Below the pieces are notes generated by a model that saw only the letters and a program-made list of their open reading frames with translations, made no database searches and was not told the DNA's origin. Positions 58,101 to 64,000 of a DNA stretch of 64,000 nucleotides are shown piece by piece. The translations under genes were made by a program, and so were the position numbers. Origin of the DNA: Roseivirga sp. UBA6061 (GTDB taxonomy: Bacteria; Bacteroidota; Bacteroidia; Cytophagales; Cyclobacteriaceae); NCBI GenBank assembly GCA_002427745.1, contig DIYF01000082.1, positions 1 through 64,000 on the forward strand, read 5' to 3'. The number at the start of each line of letters is the position of its first letter. The stretch's first letter is position 1.

Positions 58101-61100
58101 CACATTTTATAAATCTATTACAGGAGGTACACAGGATGGACCACTGAGCGAAGCCCGGTTTTATGGAATCAGACATCTGGCCATTGACAATGATGATAAC
58201 ATCTTTGTTTCGGGTTCCAGTACTATTCGAAAGATATCCAATCAGGGCATCGTATCCACCTTTGCAGGAGGTCAATACGGTTTTGCAGACGGGCAGGGTA
58301 CGAATGCAAAATTTGCTGGTATTAATGGTTTGGAGGTTGATGATAAGGGCAATGTTTTTGTCTCAGACCTATACAACCATATGATAAGAATGGTCACACC
58401 GGGAGGTATGGTAAGTACGGTAGCGGGAACAGGTAGTCCGGCATTCACTGATGGCCCGGGCAATCTGGCAAGTTTCCAAAATCCCTCCGGAATTGCTATT
58501 GGCGTTTCTGGCGAGGTGTTCATTAGCGATAACAGAAACCAGAGCGTCAGAAAACTCACTTTTCCCAATGCTGTACTTTTGGGTAATCCCGGAGATACTC
58601 CCGGGACCTATGATGTTGAGCTGAAGGCTATAACTGAGAGTGGAGGAGAGGCGTCCCAGTCTTTCACCATAGTTACCAAAGACCTTACGGCCCCTGTGTT
58701 TACATCACCCGGTAAGGTTTCTTTCCGTGAAATGACCACCGGAGTCGCTTATACCGCAGTCGCCACTGATCTCAGTCCGGTTTCGTATAGGTTGGGGTCA
58801 GAGCTCGATGAGTCCTTTTTTAGCATTGACTCGTCCAGCGGAGAGGTTTCCTTTTTGGTGAGCCCCGATTTTGAAACCCCTTTAGATGCCAATACAGACA
58901 ATGATTATCTCATCACGGTTGTGGCTACAGATGGTATCAATGAATCTGACTTTACCGTCACAATATCTGTAACGGATGCACGCGACATCGACCTTGAATT
59001 TACCTCGTTACCCATTACCTCTATAAAAGACACAGAATACTATAGCTATCAGGTCACGCTCAACGACCCTGATCAAAGTGCCATAGATATTCAGGCGACT
59101 AAACTACCTGAGTGGATGAAGCTTACTACCGAGGTTCAGGGGCAGGTAACCACCTATGCAGGAACACGCTTTGGGGGAGCTAACGGTCCGGTAGCCACGG
59201 CTCAGTTTGCCCATGTGGCAGGTGTTGCGGTGGATAGTCGGGGTTATGTTTATGTCGCCCAGGACCAGGGGGACAATATCAGGGTGATCAGCCCTGATGG
59301 TATCGTAAGCACTTTCGCAGGCTCTGGTAAGCGCGGCTTTCAGGATGGTGTTGGCTTGTCCGCTCATTTTAACTGGCCCCGCGACCTGGCAGTTGACGCT
59401 GAGGACAACCTCTATGTAGCCGATTATGAAAATCACCGCATCCGTAAGATCACCCCTGAGGGAATTGTGAGCACTTACGCTGGTTCAGGTATCAGAGGTC
59501 TGAAAGATGGAACGGCTCAGGAGGCTCAGTTGAACTACCCATCTAATATCGTCTTTGATGCTTCTGGTAACCTGTACTTCACAGATGCCGGTAATGCTGC
59601 TGTCCGAAAGGTTTCACCAGATGGCGTGGTATCTACCGTAGCCGGAAATGGTCAGTTTGGATCGGTAAATGGCCCGGGTAGCCTGGCTACTTTTTCATTG
59701 CTTAGAGGAATCGCTCTGGACAATGAGGGCAATATATATATTGCCGACAATGGGAACAGATTGCTTCGCAAGCTCGATAAAAACGGCTTTGTGACCACAG
59801 TGGCAGGTAGACGATTTGCCAGTTATCCGGCATTGGACGGTTCGGGCACGCTGGCAACATTCCACACCATGAGAGATATGGCTATGGGCCCCGATGGTTA
59901 TCTGTACCTCCTTGATCAGCACAAGGTCCGTAAGATCAGTACAACCGGGGTCGTATCAACATTCACCGGGGGCGATGGAACAGGAGATACCGATGGAGCC
60001 TTAAATGAGGCCTCCTTTTCATACGTAAACGGCATTACTTTCGACAAATACGGAAACATATTTATTGCTGAGAATGGAAATAGCAAGGTCAGAAAAATCT
60101 CAGCCGGGGGTACCGTAATTTCTGGAAAACCGGCAGGCTACACCGGAGACTATGAAGTGGAGCTATTGGCCAGCGATGAATTTGGTTCTGCAATGCAGGA
60201 GTTTACTGTCAATATCGAAACCTCTTCTCCTGAGTTACTGCAAATCCTCAGGCAGAGTCATTCAAGCGAGAGAATTCACAGCCATTCTGCTACTTTCAGG
60301 CTCATATTTAATAAGGCCGTAAAGAATGTAGATAAGAGTGATTTTGAACTGTATGCCAGTGATTATGCGGAGATCAATTGGGTAAGTGAAGTAAGCTCAC
60401 ATGTTTATGATGTGTATGTGTCAAGGCTGGGGCCTGGCTCCGTTAATCTCGACCTTGCAGCGTCTCATAACATCACCGACCTGTTGAATACTCCTTTGGT
60501 TGGTTTACTGCCTTCAGGGACAGAGGAAGGTTTTATTAACGAGAATACGCCTCCCCAGGTATCATCTTCACCTGTTACCGAAGTTCGGGAGGATGAGTTG
60601 TATAGCTACCCGGTGAAAATCGAAGACATGGAACTCGATCGCATATCTGATGGTGATCATGTCATACCTGACTGGTTATCACTCAGCGGAGACAAACCTG
60701 GTTATGTTACGAGTTATGCAGGTACGGGTACTGCTGGTTTTGTCAATGGGTCAAGTGATGAAGCTCTCTTTAATACGATCATTGAGATGGCGATTGATGA
60801 CGAGGGTAATCTTTTTGTTGCGGACGCGGCCAATAATGTCATTAGAAAAGTCACGCCAGATGGCTTGGTGAGCACTTTTGCAGGTTCAGGTGCCAGAACC
60901 TTAGAAGATGGAATTGGTACAAATGCCTCATTCGGGTATCCAAGTGGGTTGGCCTTCGATCAGTCTGGCAATCTGATTGTCGCAGATGCAGGTAACCATG
61001 CCATTCGTAAAATTACCCCCGATGGAGTGGTCAGTACTATTGCCGGCTCTGGTAGTAGCGGAAGTGCCAATGGGCAGGGAACCCTGGCAGGGTTCAATTT

Positions 61101-63882
61101 TCCATCGGCTGTTTTAGTAGCCTCTGATGGCAATATTTATGTATCAGATCTTAGTAATCACCTTATTCGCAAAATTGATAATACAGGTATGGTTTCTACA
61201 TTGGCGGGCTCAGGGTTTTCCAGGTCTGAAAATGGTACGGGCACTCAGGCTTCGTTTGCATCACCCAGAGGGCTTGCCATGGATGGTGATGGTAATCTTT
61301 TTGTGGCGGAAGAGTATGGTCACAAGATCAGGAAGATTACTCCGGAAGGTGTAGTTTCAACCTTTGCAGGTACCGGGGGTACCGGTTTTTCTGATGGTTA
61401 TGGTGAAAGTGCAAGCTTCCAGAATCCGGTTGGTCTCTATTTGGATAAGAGTGGTAATCTTATAGTGACGGATAGTGAGAACGCCCTTATCCGTCAAATC
61501 ACTCCTGAAGGACTGGTCAGCACTATTGCAGGAGGCTTTGGACGGAGTTCAGTAGGTTACGGACAAGAGGCCTTATACGCTTCTTTTGGTGTTCCAATCG
61601 GTATTATCGGTGATAACAAGGGTAACTTGTATGTGACAGAGAGATGGGGGCACAGAATCAGGAAGATTTCTGGTGGAGAGCTAATGCTTCAGGGTAACCC
61701 TGCCAATCATATAGGTGATCATAATGTCACACTAAAGTTTTACGATGAATTCGGAGGGCTGGCTGAGCAGACCTTTACTATTACCGTGACGGGTCTCGAA
61801 CCTCCTGCCAAACCAGTCATTACCGGAATCAGTCAGGACACCGGAGCGAGCGATAGCGATGGAGTTACCAACGACAGGAATATTACCATCAGCGGCACGG
61901 CTGAGCCGAATATTACTGTGGCAGTTTCAAGTCAGTATGGCCCTATCAGAAGTACTCAGGCTGATAATAACGGAGACTGGCTCCTTGACATAACCGATAT
62001 CGACCTGTTTGAGATCAAGGTAGATCTGACGGCAGAAGCGATTGACGCTTCAGGTACCCGAAGTGAGAAGAGTGATGTGTTTGTGCTGACTCCGGATTTT
62101 ACAGCTCCCCTAAAGCCGGTTATTACAAATATCTCTGATGACACAGGTGCTAGTAACAGTGATGGTATTACCAATGATAAGAATATCAAAATCAGTGGAA
62201 CGGCTGAGCCCGAGGCAAAGGTTGAAGTCTTCACCCAATATGGCCCTGTCAGGAGCACTCAGGCAGATGTGAATGGAGATTGGGTGCTGGATATTACCGA
62301 TATTGATCTGTTTGAGATAAAAGTAAACCTGACTGCCGAAGCGGTGGACCTGGCCGGTAACCGTAGTGAAAGGAGCGATGCATTCGTACTCACTCCTGAT
62401 TTTACAGCTCCTGATAAGCCTGTCATTACCGGAATCAGTGATGATACGGGTATCAGTAACACGGATGGAGTTACCAACGACAGGAACATTATCATCAGTG
62501 GAACAGCCGAGCCCAAGGCGAAGGTTGAGGTCTTCACGCAGTATGGTCCTGTCAGAAGTACTCAGTCAGATGCGAATGGAGATTGGCTGCTTGACATCAG
62601 GGATATCAATCTGTTCGAGATCAAGGTGAACCTGACTGCAGAGGCTGTTGATTTGGCAGGTAACCGCAGTGAGAAGAGTGATGTGTTTGTACTGACTCCT
62701 GATTTTACAGCTCCGGTGAAACCCGTCATTACCGGAATCAGCGATGATACCGGAGCCAGTGATACTGATGGAGTTACGAAAGATAAGAACATTACCATCA
62801 GCGGTACGGCTGAGCCAAATGTGGGAATTGAAGTATTTACACAATATGGTCCGATCAGTGGTACACGGGCTGATGCAAACGGGAACTGGCTATTGGATAT
62901 TAGCGGTATCACGCTCATCGAACTGAAGGTAAGTCTTACAGCAATAGCGGTGGATATAGCAGGTAATCGCAGTGAGCGAAGTGACGAGTTTATGCTGACG
63001 CCTGACTTTACTCCACCCGTTAGGCCGGTAATCACGGGAATCAGTGAGGATACCGGTAGTAGTGATGGCGATGGTATCACCAATGATAAGCACATCACCA
63101 TCAGCGGCACGTCTGAGCCGAATGCCAGGGTAGATATCTTTACTCAGTACGGTCCTCTGAGAAGTACTCAGGCTGATGTTAATGGAGACTGGTTGCTGGA
63201 TATCACGGATATCTCTCTCATTGAGTTAGTGATAAACCTTACGGCAGAAGCTGTTGATCTGGCCGGTAACGGCAGTCGGAGAAGTGAGGTATTTGTACTG
63301 ACTCCTGATTTTACCTCACCCGGAGTCACCATTGACATACAAAAAACCTCAGCCGATGGTTTTACCATCATGGCTTTGTTTGATGAAGCTGTGAATGGTT
63401 TGACTGCTGACGGAATTTTGGTAACAGGTGGAACGGCAAGTGATGTGATCCGCCATGATGCTATGAGTTATTCATTTGTTGTCAGCTTATCGGGCAGCAC
63501 GGCAGATGTTAGTATAAATGCCAATTCAGTGGAGGATCTGGCCGGTAATGGCAATACAGTTTCCAATCAACTGACATTGAATTTACCTTCGGATGCTTTA
63601 CGGGATAGCTTTACCAATCTGACCGACCTCACGAAAAGAGAGGAAATCAGTCTGTACCCCAATCCGGCAAGTAAGATTCTGACCATAGACCTGTCAGAAC
63701 TAAGTTCTAAAGAAGCGGATATCTATTTGTACGATGCTAATGGCAGACCGGTCTTTAGCAGACAATCCTTCAGGGAAAAAACGCTGAAACTCGATGTTTC
63801 TGCTTATACAAATGGAATGTATGTCATACAGGTATACAGTGACCGACAACTGATCAGAAAGAAGGTGATGGTCAGAAAGTAG
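46135..63882 (+). CDS. Giant T9SS-secreted protein: 66 NHL blades nested in Ig-like domains
   Basis: The 5,915-residue protein starts with a signal peptide (VVLTLVIFPQNILQAQ). By eye: propeller P1 (46.24-47.18 kb); an Ig-like domain; modules A (47.5), B (48.75), C (50.3), D (51.5), E (53.1), F (54.64), G (56.2), H (57.4), I (59.0), J (60.54). Each module is an Ig-like (He_PIG-type) half ending near LPxWLSL, six NHL blades (consensus VVTTLAGSG...DGTGTNASF then GNLYVADxxNHxIRKITPEG), then the second half (LTGDPxGKxGEH...QSFTISV). Cadherin-like domains follow B, D, F and H; Ig-like domains follow E and I. Five 101-residue Ig repeats (61801-63315), one more Ig-like domain, and a T9SS type A sorting domain from SLYPNPAS (63651) end it. 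GTG at 46114 is an alternative start. Likely a cell-surface or released adhesin or matrix protein. Confidence 0.92.
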   Translation: MCSFFRNLLTIVVLTLVIFPQNILQAQSTLPSVISVETYAGTMSSSGFANGTRLSARFSDPIDLVYDDAGNLFIVEEDGCAIRKIDTNGQVTTFAGLPGTRGFADGTGTSARFNDPRGIAFDHEGNLIVADKDNHKIRKITPAGVVTTIAGSSQGFKNGSGTEAQFYKPVDVAIDDNGNIYVADGLNYSIRKIDPEGNVTTVTGTGSQGYQDGDFSVGSMDIPQEIELDADGNLLVIATYALRKLDFSQETISTIVGDGTGDVFTDAGLGRGNGLLIDKDETIYLVSLHSVSRVNTDNSLTLLAGNMVQGVANGDPLTARLHFPKGITRTPEGDFLIGDKANHVIRRLVLDRPPEVLSIKRQNPATETANITEATFRITFSEAVSGVNFADFEIKAGGSQGTIASVSWVTATTAYDVQVTDISGSGILDLDLTEQNNIADAAGKTLLSLIPEEEESYQIDSNQNPVFSSVPPTRVWEGESYEYVVSVFDNDGDAVSVTAPILPAWLSLQEDPGGLVSTFAGSGNDFYADGVGTNAGFRRPRYLAMDSDGNIYVSDGGNRRIRKISPEGVVSHFAGKGEGYSRDGNAFQSDFWGISGLDFDSKGNLFVGDVSAVRMISPEGEVTTFAGALNTAGYSDGTGTEARFSNLYGLAIDSQDNIYVIDGGNRIRKINPEGVVTTLAGSGTQSFADGTGTNASFRIALDLTIDDDDNIIVADTYNHRIRSITPEGVVTTILGSGNEADSDGTGTSASFNKPGYITFEKGYLYISSGGHAIRKVDNESVVTTLAGNGTKGFVNGRGTSASFDNPGGLVIGSAGNVFLTDIENHVIRKISGPGNIVTGDATGQSGSHSVQLLANDGNGGTAEQSFEILINPTGQPRFTSSPLLTIDEEEAYLYLPDAEANGSGAISYSAPVLPEWLNLEKHCEGVVTTIAGLGYWSGQDGTGRNAGFSIPYGITIDASENLYVVERYGHRIRKINPEGVVTTLAGSASSGYQDGTGANAMFDNPRGITVDASGNLYVTDTENHVIRKITPEGVVTTLAGTGTSGFAEGTGTNAAFNWPRGIAIDSEGNLYIADSSNQRIRKVTPDGIVSTIVGDEYALTRDGTGTDALLNRPHGLTIDAYGNLYFTDISDNLIRKISTDHVVTTLAGSGEQGYQDGTAMEASFSHPAELAVDHEGNIFVTDRFNNRIRKISPDGMVSTIAGSGQSTSGDGTGTEASFYSPLGIVMDAAGNLYVNDSFRSYIRKVSFPLTGLSGDPLGKLGEHNVTLRASGNDLEPVDQSFTISVVDVTPPEFISGLNVDFVSGNFGPAYLAEATDRNPVSFLLGTNNDEASFVIDASSGRLSFVSPPDHLNPTDKNLDNVYTAEVIASDGPNQTSQLIDIQVLAETTNMAPFFTSQPVTQVWENRTYSYFPAFSDKDGDDVSVTATTIPSWLSLTIDAGGEVSTVAGSGQFTSKDGTGTDAGFGNLRSMAIDVYNNIYIIDNNSGLRKITPEGVVTTLVGGGSSGQGVGTGTEVEFESLGGMVVDKHQNIYLAADYSVKKITPEGIVSNFVGSGVEGNSNGTGTEAAFSSIGYLVFDKFGNLYLTDTYNNVVRKITPDRVVTTFAGSGDATHADGVGEAASFYWPSGITIDGEGNLFIADKINRRIRRVSPQQEVSTVAGSGAYTYKDGTGTEASFRTVEAITIDKDNNLYVSDENTLRKITSQGVVTTYAGNQEPGYIDGERLEARFSYIVGVQFDRAGNLFVADGGNSRIRKIRGESYNLTGSPVGQVGAHEVTLTALDGKGGAVDQSFTLNIIEASDPIFTSSPELLAGQNLDYSYEIKTQSPSEENTGITLVKKPDWLSLDYLPSAMVDTYVGYGGSVVSSDNTQSVSLNSPLGLTVDESNNLYIVDAQNHRIRKVSPEGIISDLAGFGTTYSDGAYADGTGSDARFNIPVDVVVDSSGNLYVTDSGNHAIRKITQQGVVTTLAGSGEAGFQEGTGTEAAFNTPVGIAIDSENNLYVTDRSNSRIRKITPEGVVSTLTGMAGHGYQDGSLEEAKFTLLGLITSDKDDNLYVSGLSSTRIRKISATGIVSTIAGSSFGFQDGEATSAQFGQPSDLAVDQNGNIFVTDLSNYRVRVITPEGIVKTVAGNGISDWLDGKGTNASFNRPYGIAAGPDGTLYISDSQSDRVRKISFPYPVLFGNPGGSLSIYDVELKATASGGGEATQSFTITVQDLTPPEFLSSARASFRESTEGVAYQANATDVREISYGLGTAGDEALFSIDPASGEISFLVSPDFESPADANSDNDYLVKVIATDGDNESELLVTISVTDGREGELSFTSTPVTTVRDNETYVYDITTNDPDQSAITIDAPTLPDWLNLSTEESGRVTTYAGSVFGYRDGDLGTARFTNPGGIAVDSKGNIYVSEPRFHRVRKVSHDGIVTTLAGSGREGFGDGLGKSAHFNAPSAMAMGPDGNVYVTDIGNNRIRKITPEGRVTTYAGSGQRGFTDGNSGEASFFSPQGLAFDNSGNLYVSDRGNHAIRKISDDGVVTTIAGTGGQGSADGTGTNASFNSPYGLEVDNEGNIYVADYSNQLIRKIDTEGVVSTLAGSGRYDSIDGQGTFASFKAPRDIILGPDNNLYVSDYYGYKIRLVTLSGRVTTFAGTGTSEVVEGDLSTVSFKSPGELAFDRFGNMFIADFNAYHIRRISAGGSRLTGKPGANVGEHSVRLTGVDEFGSAEQTFTISVQSVSPEVISFLRKSPVSEDIHTRNATFEVTFNKEVVNVGERDFELNSSGGSGNVLWMSKLDARTYEVNLSSLSTGLIDLDLKAQNDIVDLSGLPLSSLVPTDVEETYTNRNQSPAITSDPVLEVRETEVYQYAIEVSDPDTDPVLTGESILPDWLSIEGDRPGYVTVVAGSGNYAHLDGTGTDASFLGPGSLIMDDLGNLYLSDEFYNVIKKITPDGVVTTIAGSGNYGFTDGVGTAASFARPRGLALTEDGNIIVADVDNHVLRLVTPDGVVSTFAGSGNSASIDGTGTGASFQSPRAIVLSPNGNLYVGSGNRIREVTPDGVVTTFVGSGQNAVEDGTGLNASFGGVNGLTVDNEGNLFVASAGSHTIRKVTSDGVVTTVAGNGTPGFADGQGTEATFHYPDGIHVSSNGDLFVADSENHLIRKVDNQGQVSTYAGDGTASSSWYGQDARYASFHVPTGITGDARGNLFVAEKYGRRIRKISVGELLLTGDPSGKVGDHQVRLQFKDDFGALAEQAFTISVVDATAPLFTSATEVKFLSGNTGPAYKAEVSDPSPVTFSLGTDHDETLFSLNAITGSLSFVSPPDFQNPIDENTDNVYQVRIIADDGEKQASILVSIQVVNATDNIAPDFVSKPVTRVFDGKTYHYPIMVSDRDGDIVSVTAATLPSWLSLERSSGGVVTTFAGSGIAVPALGTGTEAGFGQLSGIAVDKEDNLYVSDITSGFVRKISPSGVVTNLAGGGTGNDKTGPGDIVNFQYLGGLTVDDDQNVFVVADYSIKKITPEGVVSDFAGTGTEGDANGTGTEAAFGLTGSLARDESGNLYFADVYNHVIRKITPEAGVTTLAGSGQGSFADGSGTAASFNLPVDIAIDNSGYLYVADRLNRKIRKISPDGEVNTLAGSGGYGTQNGPAVNATFIDVLGVTVDKQHNVYVADRSMVRKITSEGDVSTYAGTDTDGFRNGERLNALFGYLAGLQVDNHGDLFVADVGNNRIRKISGEGYVLKGDATGKTGEHAVVLTAFDGEGGESHQAFNINVVDTGNPLFLSDPVLEAALGQEYRYEVRVASESGEAVSVEAVELPSWLELDYAHSALVQTYVGTRGSVVLAQADYHNQRQSLASPNGVVVDKEGNLFIVSTGSQKIIKVSPEGLSETLAGAGSQFGDGDYVDGQGTDARFNDPMDITLDSQGNLYVTDGQNYVIRKITPDGQVTTLAGNGLFGSADGTGTEASFGWVGDIDIDSQDNLYVTHINQSIIRKITPEGVVSTFYKSITGGTQDGPLSEARFYGIRHLAIDNDDNIFVSGSSTIRKISNQGIVSTFAGGQYGFADGQGTNAKFAGINGLEVDDKGNVFVSDLYNHMIRMVTPGGMVSTVAGTGSPAFTDGPGNLASFQNPSGIAIGVSGEVFISDNRNQSVRKLTFPNAVLLGNPGDTPGTYDVELKAITESGGEASQSFTIVTKDLTAPVFTSPGKVSFREMTTGVAYTAVATDLSPVSYRLGSELDESFFSIDSSSGEVSFLVSPDFETPLDANTDNDYLITVVATDGINESDFTVTISVTDARDIDLEFTSLPITSIKDTEYYSYQVTLNDPDQSAIDIQATKLPEWMKLTTEVQGQVTTYAGTRFGGANGPVATAQFAHVAGVAVDSRGYVYVAQDQGDNIRVISPDGIVSTFAGSGKRGFQDGVGLSAHFNWPRDLAVDAEDNLYVADYENHRIRKITPEGIVSTYAGSGIRGLKDGTAQEAQLNYPSNIVFDASGNLYFTDAGNAAVRKVSPDGVVSTVAGNGQFGSVNGPGSLATFSLLRGIALDNEGNIYIADNGNRLLRKLDKNGFVTTVAGRRFASYPALDGSGTLATFHTMRDMAMGPDGYLYLLDQHKVRKISTTGVVSTFTGGDGTGDTDGALNEASFSYVNGITFDKYGNIFIAENGNSKVRKISAGGTVISGKPAGYTGDYEVELLASDEFGSAMQEFTVNIETSSPELLQILRQSHSSERIHSHSATFRLIFNKAVKNVDKSDFELYASDYAEINWVSEVSSHVYDVYVSRLGPGSVNLDLAASHNITDLLNTPLVGLLPSGTEEGFINENTPPQVSSSPVTEVREDELYSYPVKIEDMELDRISDGDHVIPDWLSLSGDKPGYVTSYAGTGTAGFVNGSSDEALFNTIIEMAIDDEGNLFVADAANNVIRKVTPDGLVSTFAGSGARTLEDGIGTNASFGYPSGLAFDQSGNLIVADAGNHAIRKITPDGVVSTIAGSGSSGSANGQGTLAGFNFPSAVLVASDGNIYVSDLSNHLIRKIDNTGMVSTLAGSGFSRSENGTGTQASFASPRGLAMDGDGNLFVAEEYGHKIRKITPEGVVSTFAGTGGTGFSDGYGESASFQNPVGLYLDKSGNLIVTDSENALIRQITPEGLVSTIAGGFGRSSVGYGQEALYASFGVPIGIIGDNKGNLYVTERWGHRIRKISGGELMLQGNPANHIGDHNVTLKFYDEFGGLAEQTFTITVTGLEPPAKPVITGISQDTGASDSDGVTNDRNITISGTAEPNITVAVSSQYGPIRSTQADNNGDWLLDITDIDLFEIKVDLTAEAIDASGTRSEKSDVFVLTPDFTAPLKPVITNISDDTGASNSDGITNDKNIKISGTAEPEAKVEVFTQYGPVRSTQADVNGDWVLDITDIDLFEIKVNLTAEAVDLAGNRSERSDAFVLTPDFTAPDKPVITGISDDTGISNTDGVTNDRNIIISGTAEPKAKVEVFTQYGPVRSTQSDANGDWLLDIRDINLFEIKVNLTAEAVDLAGNRSEKSDVFVLTPDFTAPVKPVITGISDDTGASDTDGVTKDKNITISGTAEPNVGIEVFTQYGPISGTRADANGNWLLDISGITLIELKVSLTAIAVDIAGNRSERSDEFMLTPDFTPPVRPVITGISEDTGSSDGDGITNDKHITISGTSEPNARVDIFTQYGPLRSTQADVNGDWLLDITDISLIELVINLTAEAVDLAGNGSRRSEVFVLTPDFTSPGVTIDIQKTSADGFTIMALFDEAVNGLTADGILVTGGTASDVIRHDAMSYSFVVSLSGSTADVSINANSVEDLAGNGNTVSNQLTLNLPSDALRDSFTNLTDLTKREEISLYPNPASKILTIDLSELSSKEADIYLYDANGRPVFSRQSFREKTLKLDVSAYTNGMYVIQVYSDRQLIRKKVMVRK
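48745..54639 (+). repeat. Super-unit 1 of the giant gene (modules B-Cad-C-D-Cad-E-Ig)
   Basis: This 5,895-bp segment has the same order of modules as the next 5,898 bp. Equivalent points align with a constant offset: module B's Pro at 48760 with F's Pro at 54655, and the Asp before the first cadherin domain at 49993 with 55888 (both 5,895). Its paired modules are B/F, C/G, D/H, E/I. Confidence 0.8.
54640..60537 (+). repeat. Super-unit 2 of the giant gene (modules F-Cad-G-H-Cad-I-Ig)
   Basis: Second copy of the super-unit. A third, partial copy begins at 60538 (module J, NENTPPQVSSSPVTEVRE) which matches the start of this unit (NRNQSPAITSDPVLEVRE), then diverges into the 303-bp Ig repeats. 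D and H share an atypical first blade (VGYGGSVV and VGTRGSVV), supporting whole-unit duplication. Confidence 0.8.
61801..63315 (+). repeat. Five tandem 303-bp Ig-like repeats
   Basis: The repeat boundaries fall at 61801, 62104, 62407, 62710 and 63013 with no length variation. The encoded consensus begins APxKPVITGISDDTGASD and contains NITISGTAEP, EVFTQYGPxRSTQAD and NGDWLLDITDI, ending VFVLTPDFT. DNA identity between neighbours is clearly high, which suggests recent duplication or gene conversion. They lie between module J and the sorting domain, acting as a stalk or spacer. Confidence 0.92.
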
Positions 63883-63913
63883 CCGGTTTAGCTAAACCAG
63901 ACTCTGTTGATAG

Positions 63914-63951
63914 AAAAAGCCCGTTTCAGAAATACCTGAAACGGGCTTTTT
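63914..63951. terminator. Perfect 16-bp bidirectional terminator after the giant gene
   Basis: AAAAAGCCCGTTTCAG, loop AAATAC, CTGAAACGGGCTTTTT is a perfect 16-base inverted repeat with A-run and T-run, suitable for both the giant gene and a convergent gene. Confidence 0.93.
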
Positions 63952-63971
63952 GGTTTTAGATGAATGAGGTT

Positions 63972-64000
63972 TTACTGCGTATCATTAACTCTCATGGTGA
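63972..64000 (-). CDS. Possible C-terminus of a convergent gene, cut by the window edge
   Basis: On the minus strand the frame ends TMRVNDTQ followed by TAA, just beyond a bidirectional terminator. Position and reading frame suit the last codons of a convergent gene, but eight residues are too few to identify it. Confidence 0.35.

Noticed and set aside
61127..61354. Alternative-frame plus-strand ORFs within the giant gene (also 48794-49060, 57209-57499, 62366-62629)
   Set aside because: Shifted-frame readings of repeat DNA without start signals or recognisable domains.
46200..61800. Regularly spaced repeats at about 160-bp intervals, checked as a possible CRISPR or satellite array
   Set aside because: The repeats are codon-phased NHL blades in one continuous reading frame; DNA identity is partial and there are no unique spacers or cas genes.
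61956..63110. Several long minus-strand ORFs opposite the Ig repeats
   Set aside because: They recur with the 303-bp repeat, are antisense shadows of the repeated sense codons, and show no protein-like motifs.

Overview
The window looks like chromosomal DNA of a marine or environmental Bacteroidota, most likely order Cytophagales (inference). Pointers are: a TonB-dependent receptor; a giant secreted protein ending in a type IX secretion (T9SS) type A sorting domain; a fused SecDF; FKBP-type lipoprotein isomerases; carboxypeptidase-regulatory-domain proteins; ECF sigma/anti-sigma pairing; and several perfect TAnnTTTG -7 promoter elements. Gene density is high, there are no tRNA or rRNA genes, and no transposase or phage gene is visible.

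Layout. 1-2131: the 3' part of a TonB-dependent receptor. 2194-5295 (-): a membrane-anchored TPR-CHAT protein. 5387-13109 (-): kynurenine (tryptophan) catabolism, with kynurenine 3-monooxygenase, kynureninase, ACMS decarboxylase and 3-hydroxyanthranilate dioxygenase. Interleaved are a DNA alkyltransferase, a LytTR/DUF418 membrane pair, and a small four-helix-bundle (23S-IVS-type) gene enclosed by inverted repeats. 13199-16420 (+): divergent SDR, M19 dipeptidase and a 2-aminomuconate-semialdehyde-type dehydrogenase that would continue the same pathway. 16538-16716: promoter, structured RNA and terminator with mutually exclusive pairings, upstream of a small secreted protein. 17381-25415: FtsX/MacB-type permease, secreted and lipoprotein genes, dual-specificity phosphatase, sterol-desaturase-like hydroxylase, thioredoxin, sigma/anti-sigma pair and an alpha/beta hydrolase. 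25402-45920: mostly housekeeping genes (dxs, scpA, a flippase-like membrane protein, ndk, nrnA, two FKBPs, rdgB, udk, secDF), plus two paralogous regulatory-domain proteins, the second fused to an S9 prolyl oligopeptidase, and a two-gene peptidase/deacylase operon. 46135-63882: one gene of 5,915 codons.

The most unusual item is the giant T9SS cargo. By eye it holds 11 six-blade NHL propellers (66 blades). Ten of them are inserted inside a split Ig-like (He_PIG-type) domain: the first half ends at a P-x-W-L-x-L motif, the propeller follows, then the second half resumes (L-T-G-x-P-x-G ... Q-x-F-T-I-x-V). A super-unit of about 5.9 kb containing five such modules, two cadherin-like domains and one Ig-like domain is tandemly duplicated, followed by five Ig repeats with an exact 303-bp period. 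Two further candidates merit attention: the inverted-repeat-bounded four-helix-bundle element inside the kynurenine operon, whose terminal repeat supplies the next gene's start codon, and the riboswitch-like RNA at about 16,552-16,716. Functions are read from motifs and general family knowledge; no database search was run.
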